Origin: Patagioenas fasciata
Taxonomy: Eukaryota; Chordata; Aves; Columbiformes; Columbidae
DNA: 64,000 nucleotides
Reading direction: 5' to 3'
NCBI RefSeq assembly: GCF_037038585.1
Contig: NC_092541.1
Span: 2,911,445-2,975,444, forward strand
In this document: in pieces, positions 51,701 through 61,971 of the stretch
How the letters are laid out: each line of letters opens with the position of its first letter
Numbering within the stretch: the first letter of the stretch is position 1
Position numbers and translations under genes: made by a program
The notes under the pieces: generated by a model
Seen by the model: only the letters and a program-made list of their open reading frames with translations
Databases searched by the model: none
What the model was told of the DNA's origin: nothing

Positions 51701-53788
51701 TCTGGCTCCTGGCGAGGTGATTTATAAGAAGCGCTACTGACGCTTGGGGTGCGTGTTTGGCTGCGGACTTCGTTATCACAAAAAAAGGACTTGTCCTTAG
51801 AATTTGTCAGAGACATTTATAGCCCCGGCATGTGTCTTGGTTAAATCATAGCCTGCTGAGATATATTTGGGGCCGAAAACTGAAGAGGGAAAATAAAATA
51901 CTATATGGAAAAGGTGCTTTAGAGTTTGGGAGTCTAAAGAAATGCAGAAGGAATCCTCTGAACGAGTCGCAAGCAGCGGGCTATCTCCGAGCTGAGCAAT
52001 AAATACGAGGCAATTAAGATAAACTACACTAATCCTCGGGGCGGGACCGGCGGGGCTTTCCAGAGCGGGATCGAGACCGCGCCGTGGGGTCCCTGGACGG
52101 GCACGGGTGGTCAGTGTCCCCCGGAGGGGTGGGAGCCTTCTCAATCAGGGAGAGGGACACGGATTGTGTTCTTGAACTCCTGACCAACCCTTGGAATGGA
52201 AGATTTGGGTGGGAAATGCCTCTCTCGATATTTTTCCTTTTCAGGGTGAGACAAACCCTTCACATCCCATCTTCTCCTGTGCCAAAAGATCCCATTCTCC
52301 CTCCACTGGCTCTGGGGAACCTGTCGTGTTTCTTTGTGAGTGGCATCGGCTATTTCTATGTGGTCCCCAAAGCAGAAGTATGTCTGTAAGCCGGGTTGCA
52401 TCACTAATGAGGTTCATTTGAGCCTTTCACCTCGGTGAGAGCACGGGACAGGTCTGTATCTGCTGCTTCTGTGCACAGCGGGGAGGACCCGATGGGATCT
52501 TCATCCCGGTCCAGGCCCGCTCCGGGCGGTCCCTGCCCGCCCCGGGAACCCTCGCCTGGGCCCGGATGGCTCTGCTCTCAGGGCCGGCCTCGGACAGCTC
52601 CGGGAAAAAGCAACCGGCAAAGCTGGGATCGCTGTGGGAGGTGCCAGCATGGCGAGCAGAAGGTGGTTCCCTCTGGCAGCCCTTTCCTTCGGTGGTGCTG
52701 GAGACTTGGGAGCGTCCCCCCGCCTCACAGGGCTGGGGAAGGATATTAAACTCAGCTGGGAAAACACTCCCCGGAGCGATATTCCCGGAGAACCAGAGTC
52801 AGGAGGAAGGGCAGGATGGTTCCTCAGGTGAATTAACTCTTCCCACCTCACACCTCTGAAGTTCAACTCCTGCCTCGCTGTCTCACCCGCGTTTCCTTCC
52901 CAGAAGCTTTTCCGCCTTGAGCCTTCTCATGGCTCCAAGGGGCTGGGTCAACATCTTCAGGGCTTCGAGTAGCTCTTCAGCAAACACATCCCCAGACTAG
53001 ATCAGCACAAGATAAATATTACTTCAGCATCCCTACAACACGTGCGAACGTATCTCATTTGCATATTTCTAGGTTAATAATCGTGAGGCAATTGCAGTGT
53101 TTTGACAACGATCAAGAGCTGAATACGTTTAATATGTTTAATATATGCCCTCCAGTTGCACAGAACAGAAGGGCAGGGTTGCAAATATGCATTCCCCATT
53201 TGTTTGACATTTTGAAGAAGGTAAAGAATGGCTGAACTAATGGCAAAATCTTACAGTCATTCAATAATTTAGATTTTATTGAATATTCCCCTTCTTTCCT
53301 CCGACATTTCAGTCTTGCTAATTAGGACAAATAAGAAGGGGCCTGCTGTTAGCAAGGATAATAACTGGCGAGGTTCCATTTATTAAGTCACTTTCCGTGG
53401 GTGTAGAATTGATCTGTGGCTGTGACTGGCATGCTTTCTAGACCTGCAGCAACTTGGAGAAGTCATTATAATCTGCAGAAGGGCCCTTGTTAGAGATTTC
53501 TATTGATAAGGTGTCAGGGTTTACTTTGGGGGGTTCGTGGAAACCCTTTCCCCGTCTCCGTGCCACCCCCCGCTGCCTCCTTCATGTGCCCCATGCAGAG
53601 AAGGGGACCCTACAGGAGACAATGTCCCTCTTGTCCCCTCCCCTTCCCCTCCTCCCTTCCCCACGGAAAAGGCGTGTGTGTTTGTGGAAATCCGTTGCAA
53701 AGAATCGATTTGCGGAGAGATATATGTCTATATGCACGTATTTTGCAGTGGAACAAGAGGCAAAAGGGGACCGGGAAGGACTAAGCCA
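48735..53788. other. HOXB1-HOXB2 intergenic spacer, left part
   Basis: No coding exon is recognised. It includes an AT-rich block at about 49900-50300, a DR2-like motif at 52173-52186 and another AT-rich block at 53030-53500 with an octamer-like ATTTGCATA near 53057. The blocks stand out against the GC-rich cluster and are reasonable enhancer candidates, but this is composition-based only. No mobile element is recognisable. Confidence 0.5.
52173..52186 (-). promoter_or_regulatory. Possible DR2 retinoid response element 5' of HOXB1
   Basis: On the minus strand it reads TGGTCA GG AGTTCA: one perfect and one near-perfect half-site with 2-bp spacing. It lies 3.7 kb upstream of HOXB1. A 5' DR2 RARE is known for mouse Hoxb1, where it helps to silence expression in rhombomeres 3 and 5, but it is closer to that gene. 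Chance occurrence is possible. Confidence 0.25.
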
Positions 53789-53865
53789 CCCACACCAAGA
53801 GCCCCGAGTGTCGCCGGCCACCCCAGCCCGGCCCGCCCGGCGACACGCGGGGCTCTTGGCGTGGG
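53789..53865. other. 77-nt GC-rich hairpin (27 of 29 positions complementary)
   Basis: The arm 53789-53817 and the arm 53837-53865 are inverted repeats matching at 27 of 29 positions, with a 19-nt loop. On the minus strand one mismatch becomes a G:U wobble, giving 28 of 29 paired positions in RNA. Size and shape resemble a microRNA precursor, but a very GC-rich stem of this kind may also be a recent inverted duplication. It sits between HOXB1 and HOXB2, where I know of no microRNA (known HOX microRNAs are mir-10, mir-196 and mir-615 at other positions). Confidence 0.55.
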
Positions 53866-55987
53866 CCATTCCCAACCATCTGATCCCTGCTCCCGCCGTC
53901 CCCCACCAAGCCTGTATTCAAGATTGCGAGGGGGAGGAGGCGAGAGGGAAAATATGTAAAACACTGGAACAAATGGCTCTTTGATAGACAACGTCTGGCA
54001 GTGCCAACTCTGCCGCTGAGTATGTTCCAGAAGCTGGAGATATTAAATAAACTTAAAGATAATGAATAGCCTTCTGTGGTACTTGGGCTGTGTCTGGGCT
54101 TTTTTTTTTCCAACCCCCCCGCATGGGACGTCGAGAGCGGAGAGGAATCGGTAAGATGCGGGGGGTGATGCGGACTCCCAGGCTGGGATGCGAAGGCAAC
54201 TCGCCTGCAGGCACTGCAAACTGTGCACTGGGCGCTGCCTTCTATTTGTGGGAAGGTGTTAAGTAATGTTCCCTTGCATACTTTAATTGCAAGCTACTTC
54301 GATTTTCAATATAAACCTACTCCTTCTCGGAACGAGGTCTGAAACGTCTGCTCATTTGGTAGGGAAAGATGCTGGCAATATTGTTAAAAATACAAAGTTA
54401 GCCGTAAAATCAACCTCCTCTTTGTTACAGTAGAAGAGATAATCCAGATCTTCGAACAGCAATTTCGAAAACATCTGTCGAGGGCTTTCTCTGTTTCATT
54501 TTATTTCATTTTACAGCCCAGAATAGAAAGCAAGCCCGGCTCCAATGCTTTTAATCCGAAATAGAATATCGGCCGACTAAGCGAAGCTTCCCGGACTCCA
54601 CGCTTTCCCCGGGGACTCCGGGCTGGAGGGGGAGGATGTCACCACCCAGGCGAGCTCCAGGCACCGAGCAACGCGGACAAGGGCCCGGATCTGCGCGGGG
54701 GGAGCCGGGGGCCCCAGCGGGCTCGGCTCCGCTCCCCGCGGCAGCGCCTTCCCCTCCCGCAGCCCGGAGAACGGGGCTGGTGGCCGCGCCGCCGGCCATG
54801 GCTGCTCCGCTCCTTTCCGCGGCTCCCTGCACCATTTTAAGGCCGCCTCCGCGGGTGTGTCACCCCCCCGGCCCCGCCGCTCGCCCCCTGCCCCACGCCG
54901 CCCCCCCGGCTCCTCCGTTCCGCGGTCCTTTTCGCACAAACCCCGCTCGAACGCCCACCGAATTTCTGCCGTGTCTGAGGAAACACCAATGACTTAGCAA
55001 AGACGTAATATGATTTATTTTGGGTGTCACCGCGATTGATTTCTGCGCTGACCCCTTTTCATTCGTAAGCCTCCCCACCCCCTCTGCCTCACCCTCCCTG
55101 ATATATGAGTTTTGTATTTAAAATTACATGTTGCGAGAAAGCTTTGGGAAAGGGATCGGCAAGCGGGACGGAGCAGCACAAACGGCCGTGGAAAGAAGGA
55201 GATCACGGATTTATAAGGCCGGGGAGGTTCTGGTTTGTACTGCTGAAAAAGAGACAAGGAAAAAAGAAAGCAAGGCCTGTCGGCCTGAGCTCTCAGCCCT
55301 CTTCCCGGTGTAGCTTTTATTTGTTGACCAAAGTGCCGGCACGCACCACGCTCCCAGGGTGGATTTTTTTATACTTATATCGAATCCTCCCTTTCTGCCT
55401 TTTTTTTTGGTTGTTGTTGTAGTCTGGAACGTTTAAAATACCAAGAAATGCGCTACGGCACGTCTCTATTTTCTGCTGCAAGAGAGGAGGAGGAGGAGTG
55501 GGCTGAAGAAGCAGAGCTGGCTGGGGGGTGAACGGCCCCGCCGCCCCCAGACCGGCCGCGGAATGTGCGGGGGCTCCGCGGAGCAGGCGCGGCCCCAGCG
55601 CTGCCAATGTGTCCTTTGCCATCCCTCCATCCGGCCATTGCCTGCTAGGAGGGATTGCTTTTTTGAGTTACCCAAATATAACGGCGAATGTTAAAATTAG
55701 AAACAAATGTGCTGCTTTGATTTAGTAAAAAATACAATAAATAAAAACCGAGCTCGAGGAAAAAGCAGACAGAACTGAATAAAGCAAATATTTCTGGCTC
55801 TCGAAGCCTCTTGAAATGCTGGTTGGGAGCAATTCCTTTTGTCTCCTTTCTCAATGCACACGAGGACATTATTAGGAGATCATCACTGTAAAGCACGAAA
55901 GAGAAGAGCAAACGATTTAGGGAAAAAACCCAGCACATTTTTGAATTAAATATATAGGAACACACGTTTCTTGGTTTTATAAATACA
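53866..55987. other. HOXB1-HOXB2 intergenic spacer, right part
   Basis: A CpG-rich block at 54550-54970 is the main feature; its overlapping open frames on both strands are due to GC content. No gene, RNA gene or mobile element is recognised. Confidence 0.5.
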
Positions 55988-55993
55988 TTTATT
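55988..55993 (-). terminator. HOXB2: Likely HOXB2 polyadenylation signal
   Basis: AATAAA reads on the minus strand here, about 550 bp after the HOXB2 stop. Another candidate lies near 56106-56112 in the T-rich stretch. The 3' UTR from 56539 down is markedly AT-rich, with an uninterrupted run of 16 A at 56293-56308. The choice of signal is inferred. Confidence 0.45.
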
Positions 55994-56539
55994 TACTCTA
56001 TGAAAATATTGTACAATAAATAATTTCCCATTTACTATTAAAGGATTTGAATAAATAGTCTACATCTAAAACTTAAAAAGAGGAAGGTAAATTCCCCTGT
56101 TGTTTTTTATTATTATTTTATTTTCTTAAGAAATCTAAACGTCTCGTTCTGATTCCTGAGATAGTCGTTTGAAGGATTTACAAACGTTTTCTCTTGAGGG
56201 CTGACATCTCTGATGTGCGTGAGAACCATCGGGTGCTTTCGTTAAAATAAATAAGACAAAAATAAAAATATCATTCAATACCTGCATTTAGCAAAAAAAA
56301 AAAAAAAATCGGGCTGATTTTTCATGTGAGACTTTTAGAATAAACACTGGGAAGCTGATTCTCGTCCCACAATGTGAAAAGATTTAAAAGAAAATGTTCG
56401 GGGGGCTGGGTGCGGTGATTAATGAGAGATGGCTTGGGGTTATTTTGGGGGGTGACCCCACCTCTGACGGAAGATTGGGGCGACCTGGCGGTGGCTCAGG
56501 AAGGGGCAGAAACGGCGAGCGGGCGGGGAGCGGGGGTGG
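55994..56539 (-). other. HOXB2: Putative HOXB2 3' UTR
   Basis: AT-rich sequence between the stop codon and the inferred poly(A) signal, with T-rich and A-rich runs and no coding potential. Confidence 0.5.
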
Positions 56540-58572
56540 CTACTGAAAATGGAAATGTTGCAAATCTATAGTACAAAGTGCGCTTGTAAAGAAGTCCAGG
56601 TCTTCCTCGGAGAAGTGGACGGGGCTGTCCAGGGAGCCCTGCAGGACGGGGGAAAGCCCCTCCGAGAGCTGCAGGCAGGACTCTGCCGAGAAGATGCTCA
56701 GCTCTGGCAACAAAGGCGAGTCCTGGCTCTCGGGGCAGCCCCGGGCCGAGGGGCCGCTGGCGCTGGGCTCCCCCGCGGCCGCCCGCTCGCTGCCCGGCTC
56801 CTCGGTGCGGGGGAAAGCGCGGGGCTCCGGGCCCGGCCCGGCCGCCGGGCTCCCCTCCGCCTCCTCCGCGGGGTCGCTACCCTCCTCCAGGCCGGGGTAG
56901 GCGAGATCCCCGTCGGGGGGTTCTTTGTACTGGGTTTGCCTCTTGTGCTTCATGCGGCGGTTCTGGAACCAGACCTTGACTTGCCGCTCTGTGAGGTCGA
57001 GCAGAGCCGCGATCTCCACCCGCCGGGGCCTGCAGAGGTATTTGTTGAAGTGAAATTCCTTCTCCAGCTCCAGCAGCTGTGTGTTGGTGTACGCGGTTCG
57101 GAGCCTCCTGGAGCCGCTGGTGTCTGCCAGCCCCTGGGTGTCTTAAACACAGAGAAAACAGCACGTTGCAAAGAGAGGGAGCGGGGGCAATGGAGGGTCT
57201 GGATCCGTCCCCTCCCTGTTGCAGGCAAGGCAGAGCATGGAAGAGGGGGAAGCAGCTACGGGACAAAAGAAATGTTTAATTAAACCCTTCCCACTGTGGA
57301 AAAGGGTTGGAAATCACTCTCCGGTCCCCTTGCGCCGAGAAGGAGAAAAGATTTTGCTCCCTGGCCTTTCCGTTTAGAGACCTTCCTTCTCTGCCACCTT
57401 CTCGGATAAGGGGAATTTCGACCCATTGCGCTTTTTCTATTTATTTTTTTCTTTCCCCGGTACTTGAGGGACGAACACGGCGGTGCTTTGATTTCATTAT
57501 TCCTGTGTTAGCCGGCCAATGAGCTCCGGTGTCCGCCCTTCTCCTGCCCGAGCATTTACCTGAACGGTGCCGTTAAAATACCGAAACAGTGAATTGTGCC
57601 TTCAACGTTTTGTCCCGGGGGACGAGGATCCCCGGGCAAGGCTGCTGAGCTGCAGGGGGGAGGCTGCTGCTTCATCGAGGGACTGGGGGGTGTATTTTAT
57701 TTTGCAGTGGGGAGCTGGCTCTCCCCACGGTGCTGGACGCTCAGAGTCCTGCTCTCGCTCTTTCCACCTCCCCATCCTGCTGGCAGCGGCCTCCCCATTA
57801 CCCACCCGTCTTTCTCTTTTTTTCTCCCCTGTAGCCTGTAAAAATAGGGAAAATTCTGGGCTGTGAGGGAAAGTCAAGCTCCCGGAGGTTCCCCCGGTGG
57901 AGCCCACAGCCCGGTTCCCACGGCCCCCTCTCCCTCTTCGCTTTCGCAGGAGTTACAGGAATTTTGTCTTCTATTAGGGAAGGAGCGGGGGGCAGGAGAC
58001 ATCCCCTTCCCCTTCTGTGTGCATTGCTGCGCTGTATTTTATTGCGTGACACAGTTTCGGGGGAGGTGCGGGGTAAAATCTGTTGGGGGGGGGGGCTGGG
58101 GTAGGGCTGCTCTGGGCCCGGAATTGTTTATTATTCGGCTTCTCTCCGATTTCAGCAAACACCCCCTCACCCCCTCATTATACGAACCTGCAGGAGATCC
58201 TGCGGCAGGGACCGGCACCGAGGAAGATGTTGGGGGGGAAGAGGAGGATGGAGCCTGGGCAGCTTTCTTGGAGGATTTCTTCTCTTTCATCCAGGGGAAT
58301 TCCGCGGCCAAGGGGCCGGGCTGTGCCGGGGGGCGAGGCTGCAGCTGGAACAGGCCATGGGATGCTCTTTTTTGGCTCCTCGGTCTTGCTTGGCTGCTGG
58401 AACAAGGATTCAGGCTGAGGACGGTTTGCTCAAAAGGAGGAGGAATTAATGTCGAGTCCTTGATTGATGAAGTTTGAAATGTCTCCAGGACAGCGGGAAG
58501 AGACGTCAGGCACTCTGCGAGCGAAGGCTGGCTATTTATAAACCCGATCTCCCTCTCAAATTCAAAATTCAT
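56540..58572 (-). CDS. HOXB2: HOXB2 homeodomain transcription factor, complete, two exons
   Basis: Nuclear homeodomain factor of paralogue group 2, acting in rhombomeres 3-5 and facial motor development downstream of HOXB1 and KROX20. Exon 1 is 58572-58188 and exon 2 is 57141-56540, joined in phase 1 over a 1046-bp intron, giving 328 residues (human 356). The N-terminus [20 protein letters not shown] is the group-2 signature. The hexapeptide FPWMKEKK begins at about residue 92. The homeodomain is about 139-198, [20 protein letters not shown] through [12 protein letters not shown], with N51 at 189. The splice restores SPAD, as in human. The C-terminus ([25 protein letters not shown]) is typical of HOXB2, and ends HFHFQ, longer than the human FP end. 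An alternative acceptor 15 bp further into exon 2 (after GGCTGGCAG) would stay in frame. The shorter length versus human lies in the linkers and C-terminal half. Confidence 0.97.
57142..58187 (-). other. HOXB2: HOXB2 intron
   Basis: The 1046-bp intron has donor CTGCAG/GTTCGT and acceptor TGTTTAAG. It is GC-rich near exon 1. No Pbx/Hox pair of the TGATNNAT type was found in it by eye. Confidence 0.9.
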
Positions 58573-58690
58573 GGCTTTTCCAGGGCCCAGGGTTTAAAAA
58601 GCGGGAGGGGGGGAGAGGGAGGAGGATGGGGAGAGGGAAAGAAATCTTAGGGCCTCAGTTTTTATGGCAGTGATGATGATGGTTCTCGGG

Positions 58691-58812
58691 CTTTTTATAA
58701 TTGTTATATTGCTGATAATACAGGCGTATGGGGACCTTGCTCTATTAAACTCGAGACTGGGGCGAAATTGCAGCCAATTCCTGGTCACGTGGCCAGCCCT
58801 GGCCAATGGCAG
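58691..58812 (-). promoter_or_regulatory. HOXB2: HOXB2 core promoter: TATA box, CCAAT boxes, E-box
   Basis: TATAAAAAG reads on the minus strand at 58699-58691, about 120 bp upstream of the ATG, placing the start site near 58660. Upstream are a CCAAT core on the plus strand at 58774-58778, the E-box CACGTG at 58786-58791 within GGTCACGTGGCC, and a second CCAAT (CCAATGGCAG) at 58803-58812. The order and distances fit an NF-Y plus USF-type promoter. Divergent transcription on the plus strand (as with human HOXB-AS1) is possible but not shown. Confidence 0.65.
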
Positions 58813-58950
58813 GCGGGGCCTGGTGGCAAACAGAAAGCATTATTTTATTTAATTGATTTAAAAGAAAAAAAAAGAACGGCGAGAGAAGATCCCCAGAAAA
58901 GCCTCCCCCAGCCCCGGCGTCCCTCGTCGGCTGGGCAGGGAGCTGCTGCC

Positions 58951-59130
58951 TGTTTTGCCTGCGCTGCCTGTGCTACCTCCGCTGCCTGTGCTGCCTGTGC
59001 TGCTTGTGCTGCCTGTGCTGCCTGTGCTACCTGTTCTGCCTGTTCTGCCTGCGCTGCCTACGCTGCTTGTGCTGCCTGTGCTGCCTCCGCTGCCTGCGCT
59101 GCCTGCGCTGCCTGTACTGCCTGTGCCGGG
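58951..59130. repeat. 9-bp minisatellite, CTGCCTGYG-type
   Basis: About 20 imperfect tandem copies of CTGCCTGTG and its variants CTGCCTGCG, CTACCTCCG and CTGCTTGTG. As the unit is a multiple of 3, all frames stay open and give runs such as PVLPVLPAL or ACAACA, which are artefacts. It lies between the HOXB2 core promoter and the rhombomere-4 element. Confidence 0.88.
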
Positions 59131-59505
59131 GCTCCAGCCGCCCTCATTGAGCTCCCAGAGTTTGTACCCTCGGTGCTGGCAGCCGAGGCAGGGACTGCCC
59201 TGCTGTGTTTGCGAATCGTATATCTATATATACGTATATATACACACACATTTCAGAGCTTGGAAAGTTCAAGGCAGCAGGAGCGTTTGGTCCGGGGGTT
59301 TGTGTCTGAGTCTGGGAAGGAGCACTTAGGAAAATCAAGTGTAGTTAGACTGGCCTGATTTACCCGTTCAAATTATTTCTAAAGAACAGTGTAATCCTTC
59401 TGCTTCTAAAGCCAGACTTCATGGACCTTTTACACTTTCCTTAAAGGTCAAACATATTTTAAGGTCACGGATATCTTTGAAATCACGTTTCTTCCTTCTC
59501 ATCTT

Positions 59506-59519
59506 CCCCCCCCCCCCCC
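59506..59519. repeat. Poly-C run of 14
   Basis: An uninterrupted run of 14 C on the plus strand, 130 bp upstream of the Pbx/Hox site. It is low complexity and prone to length error in sequencing. Confidence 0.9.
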
Positions 59520-59643
59520 AATAACCAGCTCCACTTCCAGAGTTTACAAAATAAATATATAAAACGAAAAGCCTTTTCCCAGGAAGAGTTTTTTTCCCTC
59601 TTTAAAGTGCCCGGATCCACACAAACCAAAAAGGAGAGAGAAA

Positions 59644-59676
59644 CGATCAATCTTCTCCTTGAAAGACTTTTGACAG
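59644..59676 (-). promoter_or_regulatory. HOXB2: HOXB2 rhombomere-4 element: Pbx/Hox site with Meis/Prep site
   Basis: On the minus strand AGATTGATCG (59653-59644) is the published Hoxb2 r4-enhancer Pbx-Hox motif as I recall it, and CTGTCA (59676-59671) is the consensus Meis/Prep motif. They are separated by 17 bp and lie about 1.1 kb upstream of the HOXB2 ATG. In mouse, Hoxb1-Pbx-Prep/Meis on such a bipartite site drives Hoxb2 in rhombomere 4. The match of both motifs and the place make the assignment likely; nearby KROX20 sites for rhombomeres 3/5 could not be identified with confidence. Confidence 0.75.
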
Positions 59677-61445
59677 CTCGGCCTAACTCAGCAAAGAAAT
59701 TTGGCTTTTGCTAAAGAGCAACTTAAACCAAGAACGATTCAAACAGTTTCATCCAAGCGCCTGAATTCGTGAAGTCTCTAAAGTCAGACTTTTTTGGGGG
59801 AAGAAATAAGCTGCGTGCTGCAGAATGGAGAGGTGGCCGGTTTGGGGTTGGTTTGTTCAAGCTCCATTTCTCCCATTTTGCAGTGAAGGGACCGGGGCCG
59901 CATTCACGCAGGGACAAGCCTGGAAACTTTTGTCACTTCAAGCATCTGTGTGGGTGGCGAGAGGTTCTGAGAAACACAGAATAAACCGAAAGCTGCAGCC
60001 GAGACCAAAGTGCAGTTTAGCAAAGGGGTGAGGAAAAACAACGTTTTTAAGCATTTACAAAACGCAGCTCCGTTCAAGGGAGAGTTTCCCTGAATATCTC
60101 GTATCTGTGAACGCTTTTATCAAAATCAGCATAAATCTACTCAGCCTCAGGACCGATGTAAAGAATAACCGTTGAATTTCCGTTTATTTCTTGCTTGTTT
60201 GGGATAAAATGGCATTTTGGGGATCTCGGGCTCCTCTTTGAGGGATGGTGCGGATGGATGAGGCGAAAGAGTTTGGGATGGGAAGGAAAACTCTGCCCGG
60301 CTGCTCCCACTGTTCGCGCTGCTGGTGCTGACACTGAAGCTGGAAAACACACACACATACAACAACAACACCCCCCTCAAATAAAAAGCACCCCGAACCT
60401 CCTCGGGAAGCATTTAAGGATTTTTCCCACGCACCACTCGGAAACACCAGGGAAAAAAAAATCACTGTACTTAAGGGGAAAGACATCACCTTTTATAATA
60501 ATAATAAATAAATCCACAGGGTTAACGAACGACAGAGAAATGGAATAATTGTGAGGCAACCCAGGGTCTGTTTCTTTCATGCAGCAGCACAAATGACTCG
60601 GAATTTGCTGCTTTTTCCCCATTTTAACGAGTTCCCGGGAATCCCGGCCACAAATCCAGCAACATGGCGACCGCGGGGCGACACTGGGAACATTTGACTC
60701 AAGGGGGGGCCGGGGAGAATCCGCGGAGAAGCCCCAGCCCGAGCTCTTGTGCTCGGAGCCGATCCCATCACAGCCCGCACACGGTTCTGCTTTTACATCC
60801 CCGCGTCTCCGGACGGTAAATTCTCCTCTGCATGGCCAGAACCCAGCCCGGGCCTGGGGAGAAAAACAAGTCCTGTCTCTCCGTTACACCGTTATTTATT
60901 ATTGCATGAAGGTTATAATTATTAACCTGGAACTTCATTTATTAAGGGAGATCAGAGATGGAAAGGAGCAGGAGATCATTTCTCATGGAGAGCTTCCTCC
61001 AGTCCCTTTTCACACTGGGGGGGTTATCCAGCACGTCCCTGGCTGTGCGCACAGGTGGATAAAACACACACACACACACAGTCCCTGGTTCTACAGCCCG
61101 GCCCTTTTCTCGGTACCTTTTACAGCCTTTTCTCCCGGCAACAATCAAAATCCGCCTCTGCTCCCCTTGAAGGGCACCGTCCCCTTTCAGCAGCCACAGC
61201 GATGGAGCATTTCCAGCCTCACAAGCACTTCACACCTTTTCCAGAACCGTAAAACTTTTATTTGCCCTCTCTGCTTTAATATAAGTTTTTTAGGGCTTTA
61301 GAGCATGAAAGGCAAATTATTGACGGTATTATCCCATCTGCTTTTGCTGCTGACAAAGGGGTTTTCTCCCTTTTGCTTGCACTGAGAACGGAACCTTTGC
61401 CGGCGGCTTTCCCCCCACTTTAATAACAATTTTAGGGTGTAGGCC
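59677..61445. other. HOXB2-HOXB3 spacer, gene-free
   Basis: No gene is recognised. A short CA run lies at about 61063-61080 and an ATA-rich stretch at 60496-60513. A plus-strand non-coding transcript like human HOXB-AS1 could cross this area, but no evidence beyond position exists. Confidence 0.5.
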
Positions 61446-61544
61446 TGTGTACGTTTGTGTGTATGTGTGTGTGTGCTTGTGTGCGCGTGTATGTGTGCAC
61501 ATGTATGTGTGTGTGCCCGTGTGTGTGTATGTGTGCACGTGTAT
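61446..61544. repeat. Imperfect (TG)n microsatellite
   Basis: About 100 bp of interrupted TG/TATG/TGCA units. Minus-strand frames with repeated HT residues are produced by it and are not coding. Confidence 0.9.
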
Positions 61545-61670
61545 TTTAACAACAATTAATTATAATAACTAATTCATTTTCTCTTCACTTTTAAGGTCTC
61601 CGTATAGAAACTCTGGACCCCTTTTTTTAGTGTGTGTGATTAATCCTTTTCCTTTGTTTTCATTCGCGGC

Positions 61671-61772
61671 CCAATGGCAGCCCGGCCCCGGCATCACGTG
61701 ACCGCCTTTGTGGCCGCGGGCGCGCACGGAACGCGCACGGAGCGAGCGCGCAGGGGGCGCGCAGGGAACGCG
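61671..61772. promoter_or_regulatory. CpG-rich promoter-like block with CCAAT and E-box
   Basis: CCAATGGCAG (61671-61680) and CACGTG (61695-61700, in ATCACGTGACC) are the same two motifs as in the HOXB2 promoter, in opposite order. They are followed by a CpG-dense segment of degenerate 10- to 11-bp units (GCGCACGGAA / GCGCGCAGGG) at 61718-61772. CAGGGGGCGC at 61751-61760 resembles a CTCF core. The block lies beyond the inferred HOXB3 poly(A) site. It may be the promoter of an unrecognised transcript, perhaps antisense; this is inference. Confidence 0.35.
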
Positions 61773-61965
61773 CAGGGAGCGTGGGGCCACTCCTGCCCCA
61801 GCCCCGGGGTTTGGGCCCAGAACGGGACACAGACACGAACCCCGTTGTCTGGAGCACTCGGAGCGGCCCCTTTCCTGCCGTCTCCTCCCGCGTTTTGCTT
61901 ACACATTTGTTTCTTTTTGCCTTCAAATCCGACTGATAGGACAAGGTAAAATTGATAACAGAAAG

Positions 61966-61971
61966 TTTATT
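61966..61971 (-). terminator. HOXB3: Possible HOXB3 polyadenylation signal
   Basis: AATAAA on the minus strand, about 1.5 kb after the HOXB3 stop, next to the AT-rich stretch that ends here. Other AT-rich sites closer to the stop are possible. Confidence 0.35.

Noticed and set aside
56549-57283. A 244-codon plus-strand open frame
   Set aside because: Antisense shadow of HOXB2 exon 2 in high-GC sequence; no protein likeness.
58768-59358. Frames with ACAACA or PVLPVL runs near HOXB2
   Set aside because: They come from the 9-bp minisatellite, whose unit is a multiple of 3.
59950-59962. TGTGTGGGTGGCG as a KROX20/EGR2 site for HOXB2 in rhombomeres 3 and 5
   Set aside because: It departs from GCGKGGGCG at more than one position and no second site was found nearby; listing it as a site would overstate the match.
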